This document shows positions 30,206 through 39,676 of a stretch of 64,000 nucleotides of DNA, piece by piece. A program made the position numbers and the translations under genes. The DNA is from Kutzneria chonburiensis (GTDB lineage: Bacteria; Actinomycetota; Actinomycetes; Mycobacteriales; Pseudonocardiaceae), in assembly GCF_028622115.1 (NCBI RefSeq), contig NZ_CP097263.1, forward strand, positions 6,758,001 through 6,822,000, in the 5' to 3' direction. Below the pieces are notes generated by a model. It worked only from the letters and a program-made list of their open reading frames with translations, was not told the DNA's origin and made no database searches. Position 1 is the stretch's first letter; the number at the start of each line of letters is the position of its first letter.

Positions 30206-32667
30206 GCGTCCCCTCCGCCAGCGTGCAAGGTCACCGAGGCGCCGTGCCCGACGCCGAGGTTCCGGCGCAGCCGCGAGCCGCCGGAGTTGCCCGGCAGCCA
30301 GACCACGTCCTCCGGCAGGTCGGCCAGCTCGACCGGCAGCGTCACGCTGCCGCGGTCGGTGACCACGGTCGCGGCGTGGCCCTCGACCACGCCGAGCCGG
30401 TCGGCGGTCGACGGCGACACCCGGATGACCGCGGTGCGGGCCGTGCCGGCCAGGTTGGGCTCGTCGTCCTGGAGCGAGCCGTTGTCGATCAGCTGCCGCC
30501 AGCTGGCCAGCAGCACCTGGCCGTCGCCCGCGGTCGGGGCCGGCGGGGCCGGCACCGTGGGCGGCTCGGCCCGGCGGCTGGTGCGCGGGGCGCCCAGCCG
30601 GGCCAGGTTGGCCGCCGCGGCCGCGGGCGTCTGCGTGAACAGATCCGCGTCCATCTCGACGGCCAGCGTGTCCAGCACCCGGCAGTCGGGCAGCGCGCCG
30701 GTGCCGTCCAGCGTGGTGCTGAAGGCGCGGTCGCGGTTCTCCCAGTTGCGGTAGCTGCCCGACTTCTCGGCGGACGGCGCGATCGGCAGCACGACGTCGG
30801 CCCGCTCGGTCACGGCGCTGGGCCGCAGCTCGAGGCTGACCACGAAGGCCTGGTCCAGCGCCCGCAGCGCGAGCTCCGGGTCGGCCAGGTCGTACGGGTC
30901 GACGCCGCCGACCACCAGGCCGGCCAGCTCGCCGGACGCCGCCGCGGCGAGGATGCCGTCGGTGTCGCGACCGGGCTCGGCCGGCAGCGCGCCGGCCTCA
31001 AGACCCCACGCCTGCTCGACCTCGGCCCGCAGCGTCGGGTCGGTGACCAGACGCCCACCCGGCAACAGGTTCGGCAGCGCACCGGCCTCCAGCGCACCAC
31101 GTTCGCCGGCCCGGCGCGGGATCCACGCCGCACGGGCGCCGGTCCGCTCGGCCAGCCGCAGCACCGACGAGAACAGACCGGGGATCTCCGCGGCCCGCTC
31201 GCCGACCAGGATCACCGCCCCGCTGCCGGACAGCGCCTCGAACGCGCCGGCCGTGCTGGAGTTGAAGAACAGGCCCTCGATCGCCGCCGGCTCGCCGCCG
31301 GGAACACAGCGCAGCAGCGTGCCGTTGGTCTTCTCGATGGCGCTGCTGGTGCTCTGGCTGAGGTGGAACACCTTGGTCTTGCCGGTGCGGGATGCCTTGC
31401 GCAGCCGCAGGAAGACGATCGGCGACTCCTCCTCGGCCTCGAAGGCGACGCACAGCACGGCCGGCGCCTTCTCCAGGTCGGCGTAGGTGACGCCGCCGTT
31501 GTCCGGGGAGGTGCCGACCACGTGCGAGGACAGGAAGTCCAGCTCCTCGGCCGAATGCGGCCGGGCCCGGAAGTCCACGTCGTTGCTGCCCAGGGCGACC
31601 CGGGCGAACTTGGCGTAGGCGTAGGCGTCCTCGACGGTCACCCGGCCGCCGGCCAGCACGCCGGCGCCGCCGTTGGCCTTGGCCGCGGCCAGGCCCTCGG
31701 CCGCCACCCGCAGCGCTTCCGTCCACGAGGTCTCGACCAGCTCGCCGTTCTCGTCACGGACCATCGGCCGCAGCAGGCGGTCGGCGGACGTGGCGTAGCG
31801 GAAGGCGAACCGGCCCTTGTCGCAGTTCCACTCCTCGTTCACGGCCGGGTCGTCGCCGGCCAGCCGGCGCATCACCTTGCCGCGCCGCCAGTCCGAACGC
31901 TGGGAGCAGCCCGACGAGCAGTGCTCGCACACGCTCGGCGTGGACATGAGGTCGAACGGACGGGCCCGGAACCGGTAGGCGGCACTGGTCAGCGCGCCGA
32001 CCGGGCAGATCTGGATGGTGTTGCCGGAGAAGTAGCTCTGGAACGGCTGCTCCTCGGCGATGCCGATCTGCTGCTGCGAACCGCGCTCGAGCAGGTCGAT
32101 GAACGGGTCGCCGGCGATCTGCTTGGAGAACCGGGTGCAGCGCTGGCACAGCACGCACCGCTCCCGGTCCAGCAGCACCTGGCTGGAGATCGGGATCGGC
32201 TTGGGGAAGGTCCGCTTGGTCTCCACGAACCGGGAGTCGCTGCGGCCGTGGGCCAGCGCCTGGTTCTGCAGCGGGCACTCGCCGCCCTTGTCGCAGATCG
32301 GGCAGTCCAGCGGGTGGTTGATCAGCAGCAGCTCCATCACGCCCTGCTGGGCCTTGTCGGCCACCGGCGAGGTGTGCTGGGTCTTGACCACCATGCCGTC
32401 GGCCACGGTCATGGTGCAGCTGGCCTGCGGCTTCGGCATCGGCCGGCCGCCCATCTCCACCTCGACCAGGCACTGCCGGCAGGCGCCGGCCGGGTCCAGC
32501 AGCGGGTGGTCGCAGAACCGCGGGACCACGATGCCCAGCCGCTCGGCCGTGCGGATCAGCAGCTCTCCCTTGGGAGCAACCACTTCCAGCCCGTCGATGG
32601 TGAGCTTCACGTGGCCCTCGGGGACGACCAGCTCCGACGACGTCGGCTTCTCAGGTGCGACAGTCAT
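30202..32667 (-). CDS. nuoG: NADH-quinone oxidoreductase subunit G
   Basis: The protein has 821 residues. The N-terminal [2Fe-2S] domain has [19 protein letters not shown]. It is followed by a His/Cys [4Fe-4S] site and [15 protein letters not shown], then [18 protein letters not shown], and [20 protein letters not shown] in the molybdopterin-like domain. The C-terminal half resembles molybdopterin oxidoreductases but lacks the catalytic machinery, as usual for NuoG. It is the electron relay of the peripheral arm. The gene is followed after three bases by nuoF in transcription order reversed: nuoF ends at 32671. Confidence 0.94.
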   Translation of the reverse strand: MTVAPEKPTSSELVVPEGHVKLTIDGLEVVAPKGELLIRTAERLGIVVPRFCDHPLLDPAGACRQCLVEVEMGGRPMPKPQASCTMTVADGMVVKTQHTSPVADKAQQGVMELLLINHPLDCPICDKGGECPLQNQALAHGRSDSRFVETKRTFPKPIPISSQVLLDRERCVLCQRCTRFSKQIAGDPFIDLLERGSQQQIGIAEEQPFQSYFSGNTIQICPVGALTSAAYRFRARPFDLMSTPSVCEHCSSGCSQRSDWRRGKVMRRLAGDDPAVNEEWNCDKGRFAFRYATSADRLLRPMVRDENGELVETSWTEALRVAAEGLAAAKANGGAGVLAGGRVTVEDAYAYAKFARVALGSNDVDFRARPHSAEELDFLSSHVVGTSPDNGGVTYADLEKAPAVLCVAFEAEEESPIVFLRLRKASRTGKTKVFHLSQSTSSAIEKTNGTLLRCVPGGEPAAIEGLFFNSSTAGAFEALSGSGAVILVGERAAEIPGLFSSVLRLAERTGARAAWIPRRAGERGALEAGALPNLLPGGRLVTDPTLRAEVEQAWGLEAGALPAEPGRDTDGILAAAASGELAGLVVGGVDPYDLADPELALRALDQAFVVSLELRPSAVTERADVVLPIAPSAEKSGSYRNWENRDRAFSTTLDGTGALPDCRVLDTLAVEMDADLFTQTPAAAAANLARLGAPRTSRRAEPPTVPAPPAPTAGDGQVLLASWRQLIDNGSLQDDEPNLAGTARTAVIRVSPSTADRLGVVEGHAATVVTDRGSVTLPVELADLPEDVVWLPGNSGGSRLRRNLGVGHGASVTLHAGGGDA

Positions 32668-32670
32668 GTC

Positions 32671-33972
32671 TCAGTGCGCTCCTGCCAGTGCGTGCTTCCC
32701 GGTGCTGGCCGCGTTGGTGTCGCACAGCGCCAGGAACTCGTCCTTGAAGTACTGGATGCCGCTGGTGATCGGGCTGACCGCGCCGTCACCGAGCGCGCAG
32801 AACGAGCGCCCCAGCACGTTGTCGCAGATGTCCAGCAGCGTGTCGATGTCGCTGGCCGTGCCCTCGCCGCGCACCATCCGCTGGAGGATCTGCACCAGCC
32901 AGTAGGTGCCCTCCCGGCACGGGGTGCACTTGCCGCAGGACTCGTGCTTGTAGAACTCGGTCCACTTCATCACGGCCCACGGCACCGACACGGTCTCGTT
33001 GAACAGCTGGAGCGCGGTGGTGCCCAGCATCGAGCCGGCCTCGGCCGCGCCCTCGAAGTCCAGCGGCACGTCCAGGTGGTCGGCCGTGAACAGCGGGGTC
33101 GAGCTGCCGCCTGGCGTCCAGAACTTCAGCGGGATGCCGTCCTTCATGCCGCCGGCCAGCTCGAGCAGCTGGCGCAGCGTGGTGCCCATCGGCGCCTCGT
33201 ACTGGCCGGGGTTGGTGACGTGCCCGGACAGCGAGTAGATCTTCGGTCCCGGCGAGCGGTCCCGGCCCATGGCGCGGAACCAGTCCGAGCCGCCGTTGAC
33301 GATGAACGGCACGCTGGCGATGGTCTCCACGTTGTTGACCACGGTCGGCGACTCGTACAGGCCGGAGGTGGCCGGGAACGGCGGCTTGAGCCGGGGCTGG
33401 CCGCGCAGGCCCTCCAGCGAGTCCAGCAGCGCCGTCTCCTCGCCGCAGATGTACGCGCCGGCACCGGAGTGGATCACCACGTCCAGGTCGAAGCCCGAGC
33501 CGAGGATGTCCTTGCCCAGGTAGCCGGCCGCGTAGGCCTCCTGCACCGCGGCCTGCATCCGGCGGATGCAGTGCAGCGCCTCGCCGCGCACGTAGACCGC
33601 GGCGAAGTTGGCCCTGATCGCGTACGAGGTGATGATGATGCCTTCGACCAGCGAGTGCGGGTCGGCCATCATCAGCGGGATGTCCTTGCAGGTGCCCGGC
33701 TCGCCCTCGTCGGCGTTGATCACGAGGTAGTGCGGCTTGCCGTCGCCCTGCGGGATGAAGCCCCACTTCATGCCGGTCGGGAAGCCGGCGCCGCCACGAC
33801 CGCGCAGCCCGGAGTCCTTGCACAGCTGGATGAGCTGGTCCGGATGGGCCTTGAGCGCCTTGCGCAGGGCGGTGTAGCCCTCCAGCTGCTCATAGGTCCT
33901 GATCGTCCACGACCTCGGCGACAGCCACCGCTTGGTCAGCACCGGGGTCAGTGGTTTGACGTCGTTGTTCAC
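32671..33972 (-). CDS. nuoF: NADH-quinone oxidoreductase subunit F
   Basis: The protein has 433 residues. It binds NADH and FMN (GRGGAGFPTGMKWGFIP near residue 60, INADEGEPGTCKD) and carries the N3 [4Fe-4S] cluster ligands in SCGKCTPCREGTYWL near residue 355 plus a final cysteine further on. The GTG start gives VNNDVKPLTPVLTKRWL; longer upstream starts are not conserved. It is ten bases downstream of nuoE. Confidence 0.95.
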   Translation of the reverse strand: MNNDVKPLTPVLTKRWLSPRSWTIRTYEQLEGYTALRKALKAHPDQLIQLCKDSGLRGRGGAGFPTGMKWGFIPQGDGKPHYLVINADEGEPGTCKDIPLMMADPHSLVEGIIITSYAIRANFAAVYVRGEALHCIRRMQAAVQEAYAAGYLGKDILGSGFDLDVVIHSGAGAYICGEETALLDSLEGLRGQPRLKPPFPATSGLYESPTVVNNVETIASVPFIVNGGSDWFRAMGRDRSPGPKIYSLSGHVTNPGQYEAPMGTTLRQLLELAGGMKDGIPLKFWTPGGSSTPLFTADHLDVPLDFEGAAEAGSMLGTTALQLFNETVSVPWAVMKWTEFYKHESCGKCTPCREGTYWLVQILQRMVRGEGTASDIDTLLDICDNVLGRSFCALGDGAVSPITSGIQYFKDEFLALCDTNAASTGKHALAGAH

Positions 33973-33982
33973 TGCCGCCCCC

Positions 33983-34717
33983 TCACTTCTTCTCCGGCAG
34001 AGCGGGGAAGGAGACCGAGTCCGGCATCGCCGGCGCGGTCCACCCCTTCTCGTGCGCGATCTTGGCTCCGCGCAGCGTCTCCGGCGCGGCCGACGGACCG
34101 TCCACATCGGACTCCCGGCCGTCCAGGAAACCGGCCAGCTGGAGCTCGACCTGACGGAAGTCGGTCAGCGGCGCGCCCCGGCTGGGGTCCGGCTTCTTGC
34201 CGGCCTGTAGCTGCTTGACCAGGTCCAGCGCCGACTCCGGCGTCTGGTTGTCGTAGAACTCGTAGTTGACCTGAAGCACCGGGGCCAGGTCGCAGGCGGC
34301 AAGGCACTCGGCGTGCTCCAGCGTGATCGAGCCGGGCTCGCCCGGCTCGCCGGAGGTCTGCTCGTGGCCGAGCGCCTTGCCGTCACGGCCGAGGTGCTTG
34401 CGCAGCCCGTCGTAGATGGCGTCGCCGCCGAGCGCCGCGCACAGCGTGTTCGTGCACACGCTGACCAGGTGCTCGCCGCACGGCTTGCGCTTGTACATCG
34501 TGTAGAACGTGGCCACCGCGCTCACCTCGGCGGTGGTCAGGTCCAGCTGGTCGGCGCAGAACGCGATGCCGTCCACGCTGACGTAGCCCTCGACCGACTG
34601 CACCAGGTGCAGCATCGGCAGCAGCGCCGAGCGGGACCGCGGGTAGCGGGCGATGATCGCCTTGGCCTTGTCCGCGATGTCCGTGCCGAAGAGGTCGTCG
34701 GAGAGATCAGAGGTCAC
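33983..34717 (-). CDS. nuoE: NADH-quinone oxidoreductase subunit E
   Basis: The protein has 244 residues with the thioredoxin-like [2Fe-2S] fold. The four ligands are VCTNTLC (CxxxxC) and CLAAC (CxxxC). A C-terminal extension of about 70 residues (from [15 protein letters not shown]) is specific to actinomycete versions. It works with NuoF and NuoG in NADH oxidation. The ATG overlaps the nuoD stop by four bases. Confidence 0.94.
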   Translation of the reverse strand: MTSDLSDDLFGTDIADKAKAIIARYPRSRSALLPMLHLVQSVEGYVSVDGIAFCADQLDLTTAEVSAVATFYTMYKRKPCGEHLVSVCTNTLCAALGGDAIYDGLRKHLGRDGKALGHEQTSGEPGEPGSITLEHAECLAACDLAPVLQVNYEFYDNQTPESALDLVKQLQAGKKPDPSRGAPLTDFRQVELQLAGFLDGRESDVDGPSAAPETLRGAKIAHEKGWTAPAMPDSVSFPALPEKK

Positions 34718-36036
34718 CGGTCACACCCACCCATCACCGGGTCGATCGAGGCCACCGCGGCGATCACGTCGGCGACCATGCCGCCTTCGCTCATCGCCGG
34801 CATCGACTGCAGGTTCACGAAACTTGGGTCCCGCACGTGGACCCGGAACGGCCTGGTGCCGCCGTCGGAGACGACGTGGTAGCCCAGCTCGCCGCGGGGC
34901 GACTCCACCGGCACGTACACCTGGCCGGCCGGCACCGCGAAGCCCTCGGTGACCAGCTTGAAGTGGTGGATCAGGGACTCCATCGACTGCCCCATGATCT
35001 TGCGCACGTGCTCGAGCGAGTTGCCCATGCCGTCGGAGCCGATGGTCAGCTGGGCCGGCCAGGCGATCTTGGCGTCCTCCACCATGACCGGGCCCGGGGC
35101 CAGCCGCTTGACCGCCTGCTCGATGATCCGCAGCGACTGGTGGATCTCCTCCAGCCGCAGCAGGTAGCGGGCATAGCAGTCGGCGTCGGTCGAGGTGGGC
35201 ACCTCGAAGTCGTAGGTCTCGTAGCCCAGGTACGGCTCGACCTTGCGCATGTCCCAGGCCAGGCCGGCCGACCGCAGGATCGGGCCGGTGATGCCAAGGG
35301 CCAGGCAGGCGTCCACCGGCAGCACGCCGATGCCGGCCAGCCGGTTCTTCCAGATCGGCTGGCCGGTCAGCAGCTTGTCGTAGTCGGGCAGCCGCTTCTT
35401 CATCAGCTTGACGAAGTCGGTGATCTTCTCGACCGCGTCCACCGGGAAGTCCTGGGCCAGGCCGCCGGGCCGGATGTAGGCGTGGTTCATCCGCAGGCCG
35501 GTGAGGAACTCCAGCAGGTGCAGGACTTCCTCACGCTCACGGAAGCCGGCGGTCATGCCGGTCAGCGCGCCCAGCTCCATGCCGCCGGTGGCCAGCGCGA
35601 CCAGGTGCGAGCCGATGCGGTTGATCTCCATCAGCAGCACGCGGCCGACCTGCGCCCGCTCCGGCACCTCGACGCCGAGCAGCTTCTCCACGGCCATGCA
35701 GTAGGCGGCCTCGTTGAACAGCGGCGCCAGGTAGTCCATGCGCGTCACGAAGGTGACGCCCTGGGTCCAGTTCCGGTACTCGACGTTCTTCTCGATGCCG
35801 GTGTGCAGGTAGCCGATGACGGTGCGGCCCTGGGTGACGGTCTCGCCCTCCAGCTCCAGCACCAGGCGCAGCACGCCGTGCGTCGACGGGTGCTGGGGGC
35901 CGAGGTTCATCACGATGCGCTCGTTGCCGAGCGCGTCCTCGACGACCTCGTCCCAGTCACCGCCGAAGACGTTGAAGACCGTGCCCTCGGTGGTTTCCCG
36001 AGAACTTGCGTACAGGTCCTCTTCGGTGCTGCTCAT
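34714..36036 (-). CDS. nuoD: NADH-quinone oxidoreductase subunit D
   Basis: The protein has 440 residues, the 49 kDa subunit that forms the quinone site with Nuo[21 protein letters not shown] near residue 42 is the quinone-site beta-hairpin with its conserved histidine, and [20 protein letters not shown] follows. [21 protein letters not shown] is the family end. The ATG at 36036 overlaps nuoC by four bases. Confidence 0.95.
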   Translation of the reverse strand: MSSTEEDLYASSRETTEGTVFNVFGGDWDEVVEDALGNERIVMNLGPQHPSTHGVLRLVLELEGETVTQGRTVIGYLHTGIEKNVEYRNWTQGVTFVTRMDYLAPLFNEAAYCMAVEKLLGVEVPERAQVGRVLLMEINRIGSHLVALATGGMELGALTGMTAGFREREEVLHLLEFLTGLRMNHAYIRPGGLAQDFPVDAVEKITDFVKLMKKRLPDYDKLLTGQPIWKNRLAGIGVLPVDACLALGITGPILRSAGLAWDMRKVEPYLGYETYDFEVPTSTDADCYARYLLRLEEIHQSLRIIEQAVKRLAPGPVMVEDAKIAWPAQLTIGSDGMGNSLEHVRKIMGQSMESLIHHFKLVTEGFAVPAGQVYVPVESPRGELGYHVVSDGGTRPFRVHVRDPSFVNLQSMPAMSEGGMVADVIAAVASIDPVMGGCDR

Positions 36037-36794
36037 GAGTACGACCTCCGCTGGTCGGGCGGCGGGATCTCGGCGCCCTTGTACTCGACCGGGATGCCGC
36101 CCAGCGGGTAGTCCTTGCGCTGCGGGTGGCCGTCCCAGTCGTCCGGCATCAGGATTCGGGTCAGCGCGGGGTGGCCGTCGTAGACGATCCCGAACATGTC
36201 CCAGGCCTCGCGCTCCTGCCAGTCCGCGGTCGGGTAGACCTCGACGACGGAGGGCATGTGCGGGTCGTCGACGTCGACGCAGACCTCCAGCCGGATCCGG
36301 CGGCGGTAGGTCATCGACGTGAGGTGGTAGACGGAGTGCAGCCGCTGCGGCACGTCGGCGCCGTAGTCGACGCCGGACACCGAGCTGCACAGCTCGAAGC
36401 GCAGCGCCGGGTCGTCGCGGACGATGCGCGCGACCTTCAGCAGCTGCTCGCGCTGGATGTAGAAGGTGATCTCGCCGCGGTCCACGGTGATCTGCTGCAC
36501 GGTGTCGGCCGGCAACTCGGCCTCGTTGATCGCGGCCAGCAGCTCGTCGGCGACCTCGTCGAACCAGCCGCCGAACGGGCGCTCGCTTGGCGCGGCCACG
36601 TGGGCCGGCAGGCGCAGGCCGCCGAAGCCGGAGGTGTCGCCGGAGCCGGAGATGTGGAACATGCCCTTGCGGGCGCGGCCGGTGACCAGCGGGCCGCCGG
36701 CCGGCTCGGCGCCGCGTGGCTCCAGGCCTCCTGCCGGGCGGTCGGCGCTGGAGTGCACGCCGCCGGGCTCTGGGGTGGTGGGATTGTCAGTCAC
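36033..36794 (-). CDS. nuoC: NADH-quinone oxidoreductase subunit C
   Basis: The protein has 253 residues. The N-terminal ~75 residues are low-complexity (Gly/Pro/Ala) and probably disordered, as is common in actinomycetes. The core follows with [20 protein letters not shown] and [12 protein letters not shown]. The protein ends in QRRSYS and overlaps nuoD. The GTG at 36794 lies ten bases after the nuoB stop. Confidence 0.94.
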   Translation of the reverse strand: MTDNPTTPEPGGVHSSADRPAGGLEPRGAEPAGGPLVTGRARKGMFHISGSGDTSGFGGLRLPAHVAAPSERPFGGWFDEVADELLAAINEAELPADTVQQITVDRGEITFYIQREQLLKVARIVRDDPALRFELCSSVSGVDYGADVPQRLHSVYHLTSMTYRRRIRLEVCVDVDDPHMPSVVEVYPTADWQEREAWDMFGIVYDGHPALTRILMPDDWDGHPQRKDYPLGGIPVEYKGAEIPPPDQRRSYS

Positions 36795-36803
36795 GGGAAC
36801 GCG

Positions 36804-37415
36804 TCACTCCCCGGCGGTGAGCTGGTGGCGGTGGCTGGGATCGACCGGGCCGCGGAACTGCTTGCTGCCGGGCTTGCCGTAGTGGACCGAGGACGGCACC
36901 AGCTCGGTGCGGTAGCCGGATTCGGCCAGCAGCGCGGCGCGCTTGGCGCCGAGCGGCTCGTCCATGATCTTCTGGTGGATCTTGAGGATCGCGTCGATGA
37001 GCATCTCGGGGCGGGGCGGGCAGCCCGGCAGGTACATGTCGACCGGGACCACGTGGTCGACGCCCTGCACCACGGCGTAGTTGTTGAACATGCCGCCGGA
37101 GGAGGCGCACACGCCCATCGCCAGCACCCAGCGCGGCTCCGGCATCTGGTCGTAGATCTGGCGCAGCACCGGGGCCATCTTGTTGGTCACCCGGCCGGCC
37201 ACGATCATCAGGTCGGCCTGGCGGGGCGAGGCCCGGAAGACCTCCATGCCGAAGCGGGCCAGGTCGTAGCGGGGCGCGCCGGTGGTCATCATCTCGATCG
37301 CGCAGCAGGCCAGGCCGAAGGTGGCCGGCCACAGCGACGACTTGCGGGTCCAGTTGACCAGTTTTTCGACGCTGGCCAACATGATCCCGTTGGGGAGCTT
37401 CTCCTCAAGACCCAT
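36804..37415 (-). CDS. nuoB: NADH-quinone oxidoreductase subunit B
   Basis: The protein has 203 residues. It carries the N2 cluster ligands: [21 protein letters not shown] and [11 protein letters not shown]. The ATG gives [20 protein letters not shown], canonical for actinomycetes. N2 donates electrons to menaquinone at the interface with NuoD. Compare the shorter NuoB-like protein at 8371-8796. Confidence 0.96.
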   Translation of the reverse strand: MGLEEKLPNGIMLASVEKLVNWTRKSSLWPATFGLACCAIEMMTTGAPRYDLARFGMEVFRASPRQADLMIVAGRVTNKMAPVLRQIYDQMPEPRWVLAMGVCASSGGMFNNYAVVQGVDHVVPVDMYLPGCPPRPEMLIDAILKIHQKIMDEPLGAKRAALLAESGYRTELVPSSVHYGKPGSKQFRGPVDPSHRHQLTAGE

Positions 37416-37427
37416 CTCGCCGCTCCC

Positions 37428-37829
37428 TCAGTTCCAGTCAAGGCCGCCGCGGCGCCACACGTACGCGTAGGCGAACCCGACGGTTGCGATGAACAGGACG
37501 ATCTCCACGACCCCGAACAGCCCCAGGGCGTCGGAGTTCACCGCGAACGGGTAGAGGAAGACCATCTCGATGTCGAACAGGATGAACAGCATCGCGGTGA
37601 GGTAGTACGCCACCGGCATCCGGCCGCCGCCGACGATCGGCTGCGGCGAGGGTTCGATCCCGCACTCGTAGGCGTCCAGCTTGGCCTTGTTGTAGCGGCG
37701 GGGCCCGGTGAACGGCGCGGCCGTCACCGAGAACAACGCGAATGCGGCCGCCAGCACGAACAGGCACACCAGCGGGACATAGGCCCCCAGAGCCGAGGGG
37801 GCCGCTGCGGCTTCAGCGACGTTCAGCAC
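37428..37829 (-). CDS. nuoA: NADH-quinone oxidoreductase subunit A
   Basis: The protein has 133 residues with three membrane helices. PYECGIEP-like YECGIEPSPQP and LFILFDIEMVFLYPFAV are the family signatures. It is the first gene of the operon, from a GTG with GGAGGAG about six to twelve bases upstream. The operators listed upstream probably set its transcription. Confidence 0.94.
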   Translation of the reverse strand: MLNVAEAAAAPSALGAYVPLVCLFVLAAAFALFSVTAAPFTGPRRYNKAKLDAYECGIEPSPQPIVGGGRMPVAYYLTAMLFILFDIEMVFLYPFAVNSDALGLFGVVEIVLFIATVGFAYAYVWRRGGLDWN

Positions 37830-37903
37830 CTTTTCGTCTCCTCCGTGTGGGGCCGATCACCGGCCACGTGACGGAACCCTAGGGGTGACGTTCGCCGCAC
37901 CTC

Positions 37904-37920
37904 GGGTAAGGCAGACCTAA
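37904..37920. promoter_or_regulatory. IdeR/DmdR-like iron box upstream of nuoA
   Basis: GGGTAAGGCAGACCTAA matches 15 of 17 positions of the DtxR/IdeR consensus core when its A/T-degenerate positions are allowed. It lies about 75-90 bases upstream of the nuoA start and downstream of the Rex sites in transcription order. Binding is not proven. Confidence 0.45.
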
Positions 37921-37979
37921 CCTCGGCCGTCCCGACCTGCACGTTCACCGACACCTCCGGCCGCCACCGTCCGATCCGC

Positions 37980-37997
37980 TTGTGAAATACTTCACAA
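37980..37997. promoter_or_regulatory. Rex operator 1 upstream of nuo
   Basis: TTGTGAAATACTTCACAA fits the actinobacterial Rex (NADH-sensing repressor) site TTGTGAA-N4-TTCACAA perfectly. It is about 150 bases upstream of the nuoA start. Confidence 0.8.
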
Positions 37998-37999
37998 GC

Positions 38000-38017
38000 T
38001 TGTGAACCAGTTCACAA
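38000..38017. promoter_or_regulatory. Rex operator 2 upstream of nuo
   Basis: TTGTGAACCAGTTCACAA is a second perfect Rex-type site. Its centre lies 20 bases from the first, about two helical turns, which favours cooperative binding on one face. Confidence 0.8.
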
Positions 38018-38152
38018 GCGAGCCGAGTGTATGCCCCCTCTCCGGGGTCGCCCAGGGGGTTGACAACAGAGGCAGTTCAAGATCATGTCGAGTGAGTTCG
38101 GACTACGCCGATCGGGTGTTTCCGTCATTAATCGGAGAATGGTCCGGAAATG

Positions 38153-38180
38153 CGAAATCCCCTCTTGCGAGGGGATTTCG
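38153..38180 (-). terminator. Terminator downstream of menJ
   Basis: A perfect 12-bp stem (CGAAATCCCCTC and its complement) with a TTGC loop lies about 80 bases beyond the menJ stop. It also insulates the nuo promoter from menJ read-through. Confidence 0.7.
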
Positions 38181-38257
38181 CCCGGCCTTGAGCAGCACAA
38201 ACGTCATGTCACGGAGCGTGATCGACTTCGGCCGCCGGAACCCGTGTGATCATCATC

Positions 38258-39538
38258 TCAGACCGCCGGCGCGAGCCTCGTGGCCAGCGTGATCACGCGG
38301 TCCATGGCGTCGCCGTCCTTCTCGTCGTACAGGCCGGCCAGCAGCTTGAGCACGAGCCGCATCAGCTTCTCCTGCGGCATGCCGTAGCGGGTCGCGGTGC
38401 GCATGATCGTCGGGTTGCCGATCAGCTTGGAGAAGATGTTGCCCAGCCGGTAGTAGCTGCCCAGGGCGTCGCGCAGGCGCGTCGGGTAGGCGTGCAGGGC
38501 GTGTTCACGAGACATGCCGGCCGGGCGGGCCATCGCCTGCACCACGCACTCCGCCGCCAGCTTGGCCGACTCCATGGCGTAGCCGATGCCCTCGCCGTTG
38601 AACGGGTTCACCGTGCCGCCCGCGTCGCCGACCAGCAGCACGCCGTCGCGGTAGTGCGGGGTGCGGTTGAAGCCCATCGGCAGCGCCGCGCCGCCGATCT
38701 TGCCGATCGCGTTCTCCTCGCGGTAGCCCCACTCCTCCGGCGTGCCGTCCAGCCACGTCTTCATCAGCGCGCGGTAGTCGGTGCGGCCGTAGGCCTTCGA
38801 CGTGGACAGGATGCCGAGGCCGGCGTTGACCGTGCCGTCGCCCATGCCGAACAGCCAGCCGTAGCCCGGCATCAGCACCGGCTTGGCCGGATCCGTGCGG
38901 TCCCACAGCTCCAGGTGCGACTCGAGGTAGTCGTCGTGCGTGCGGGGGCTCTTGTAGTAGCGGCGGACCGCGACGCCCATCGGCCGGTCGTCCCGCTTCT
39001 CGATGCCCATCGACAGCGCCAGCCGGGCCGAGACACCGTCGCAGGCCAGCACGATCTGCGCGCGGAACTCCTTGCCGCCCTTGGTCTTCACGCCGACGAT
39101 GCGGCCGGTGCGCTCGTTGCGGACCGCCTCGGTCACGGTCGTCGCCTCGAGCAGCCGGGCCCCCGACTTCTGCGCGGTGCGGGCCAGCATCTCGTCGAAG
39201 TCCTGGCGGGGGCGGACCACGCCGTAGGGCGGGAAGCTCGCCAGCTCCGGCCAGGCCAGCTCCAGCCGGGTCTGGCCGGCGATCACCCGCAGGCCCTTGT
39301 TGTGCAGCCAGCCCGCCTCTTCGCGGGTGTCGATGCCCAGGTCGATCAGCTGCTTCACGCCGCGGGGCGTCAGGCCGTCGCCGCACACCTTCTCCCGGGG
39401 GAAGGTGCTCTTCTCCAGCAGCAGCACGTCAAGCCCGGCCCGCGCCAGGTACGTCGCGGCGGTCGAGCCCGCGGGCCCGGCTCCCACCACGATCACGTCG
39501 GCGTCGTCGCCGGCCTGGCCTCGGCTGGGCGTGCTCAT
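38258..39538 (-). CDS. menJ: Geranylgeranyl reductase family protein (menaquinone reductase MenJ)
   Basis: The protein has 426 residues, an FAD enzyme: DVIVVGAGPAGSTAATYLAR near residue 14, the PREKVCGDGLTPRGV substrate motif, and VLLVGDAGGTVNPFNGEGIG near residue 290. It is very similar in layout to Rv0561c MenJ, which saturates one isoprene unit of menaquinone. The ATG at 39538 is the family start (MSTPSRGQAGDDADV). A Rex-like site lies 14-27 bases upstream. It stands next to menG and the other men genes, supporting the assignment. Confidence 0.9.
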   Translation of the reverse strand: MSTPSRGQAGDDADVIVVGAGPAGSTAATYLARAGLDVLLLEKSTFPREKVCGDGLTPRGVKQLIDLGIDTREEAGWLHNKGLRVIAGQTRLELAWPELASFPPYGVVRPRQDFDEMLARTAQKSGARLLEATTVTEAVRNERTGRIVGVKTKGGKEFRAQIVLACDGVSARLALSMGIEKRDDRPMGVAVRRYYKSPRTHDDYLESHLELWDRTDPAKPVLMPGYGWLFGMGDGTVNAGLGILSTSKAYGRTDYRALMKTWLDGTPEEWGYREENAIGKIGGAALPMGFNRTPHYRDGVLLVGDAGGTVNPFNGEGIGYAMESAKLAAECVVQAMARPAGMSREHALHAYPTRLRDALGSYYRLGNIFSKLIGNPTIMRTATRYGMPQEKLMRLVLKLLAGLYDEKDGDAMDRVITLATRLAPAV

Positions 39539-39551
39539 GCCGGACTCCCTC

Positions 39552-39565
39552 GTGAATTCGTTCAC
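39552..39565. promoter_or_regulatory. Rex-like site at menJ promoter
   Basis: GTGAATTCGTTCAC contains the GTGAA-N4-TTCAC core of Rex sites, but the flanking TTG/CAA bases differ. It overlaps the region just upstream of the menJ start codon. Confidence 0.4.
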
Positions 39566-39586
39566 TTGCAGGTCAATTGAGTCTAA

Positions 39587-39626
39587 CTGTGGACAACTTC
39601 GGGCCTCGCCGGCCAGTTGTCCACAG
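39587..39626. repeat. Inverted pair of DnaA-box sequences
   Basis: CTGTGGACAACT and its exact complement AGTTGTCCACAG face each other across 16 bases. Each arm contains a perfect DnaA box (TGTGGACAA / TTGTCCACA). It lies between menJ and a divergent gene. Confidence 0.6.
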
Positions 39627-39676
39627 CCTTCGGCGGGCTGGTTGCAACGCCCTGATCCGTGCCCATCATTGGATGA

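Noticed and set aside
30223-34218. Very long open frame antisense to nuoG and nuoF
   Set aside because: It mirrors high-GC codon bias of the true genes, has a Gly/Arg/Val-rich translation without any fold, and the complementary strand encodes unmistakable complex I subunits.
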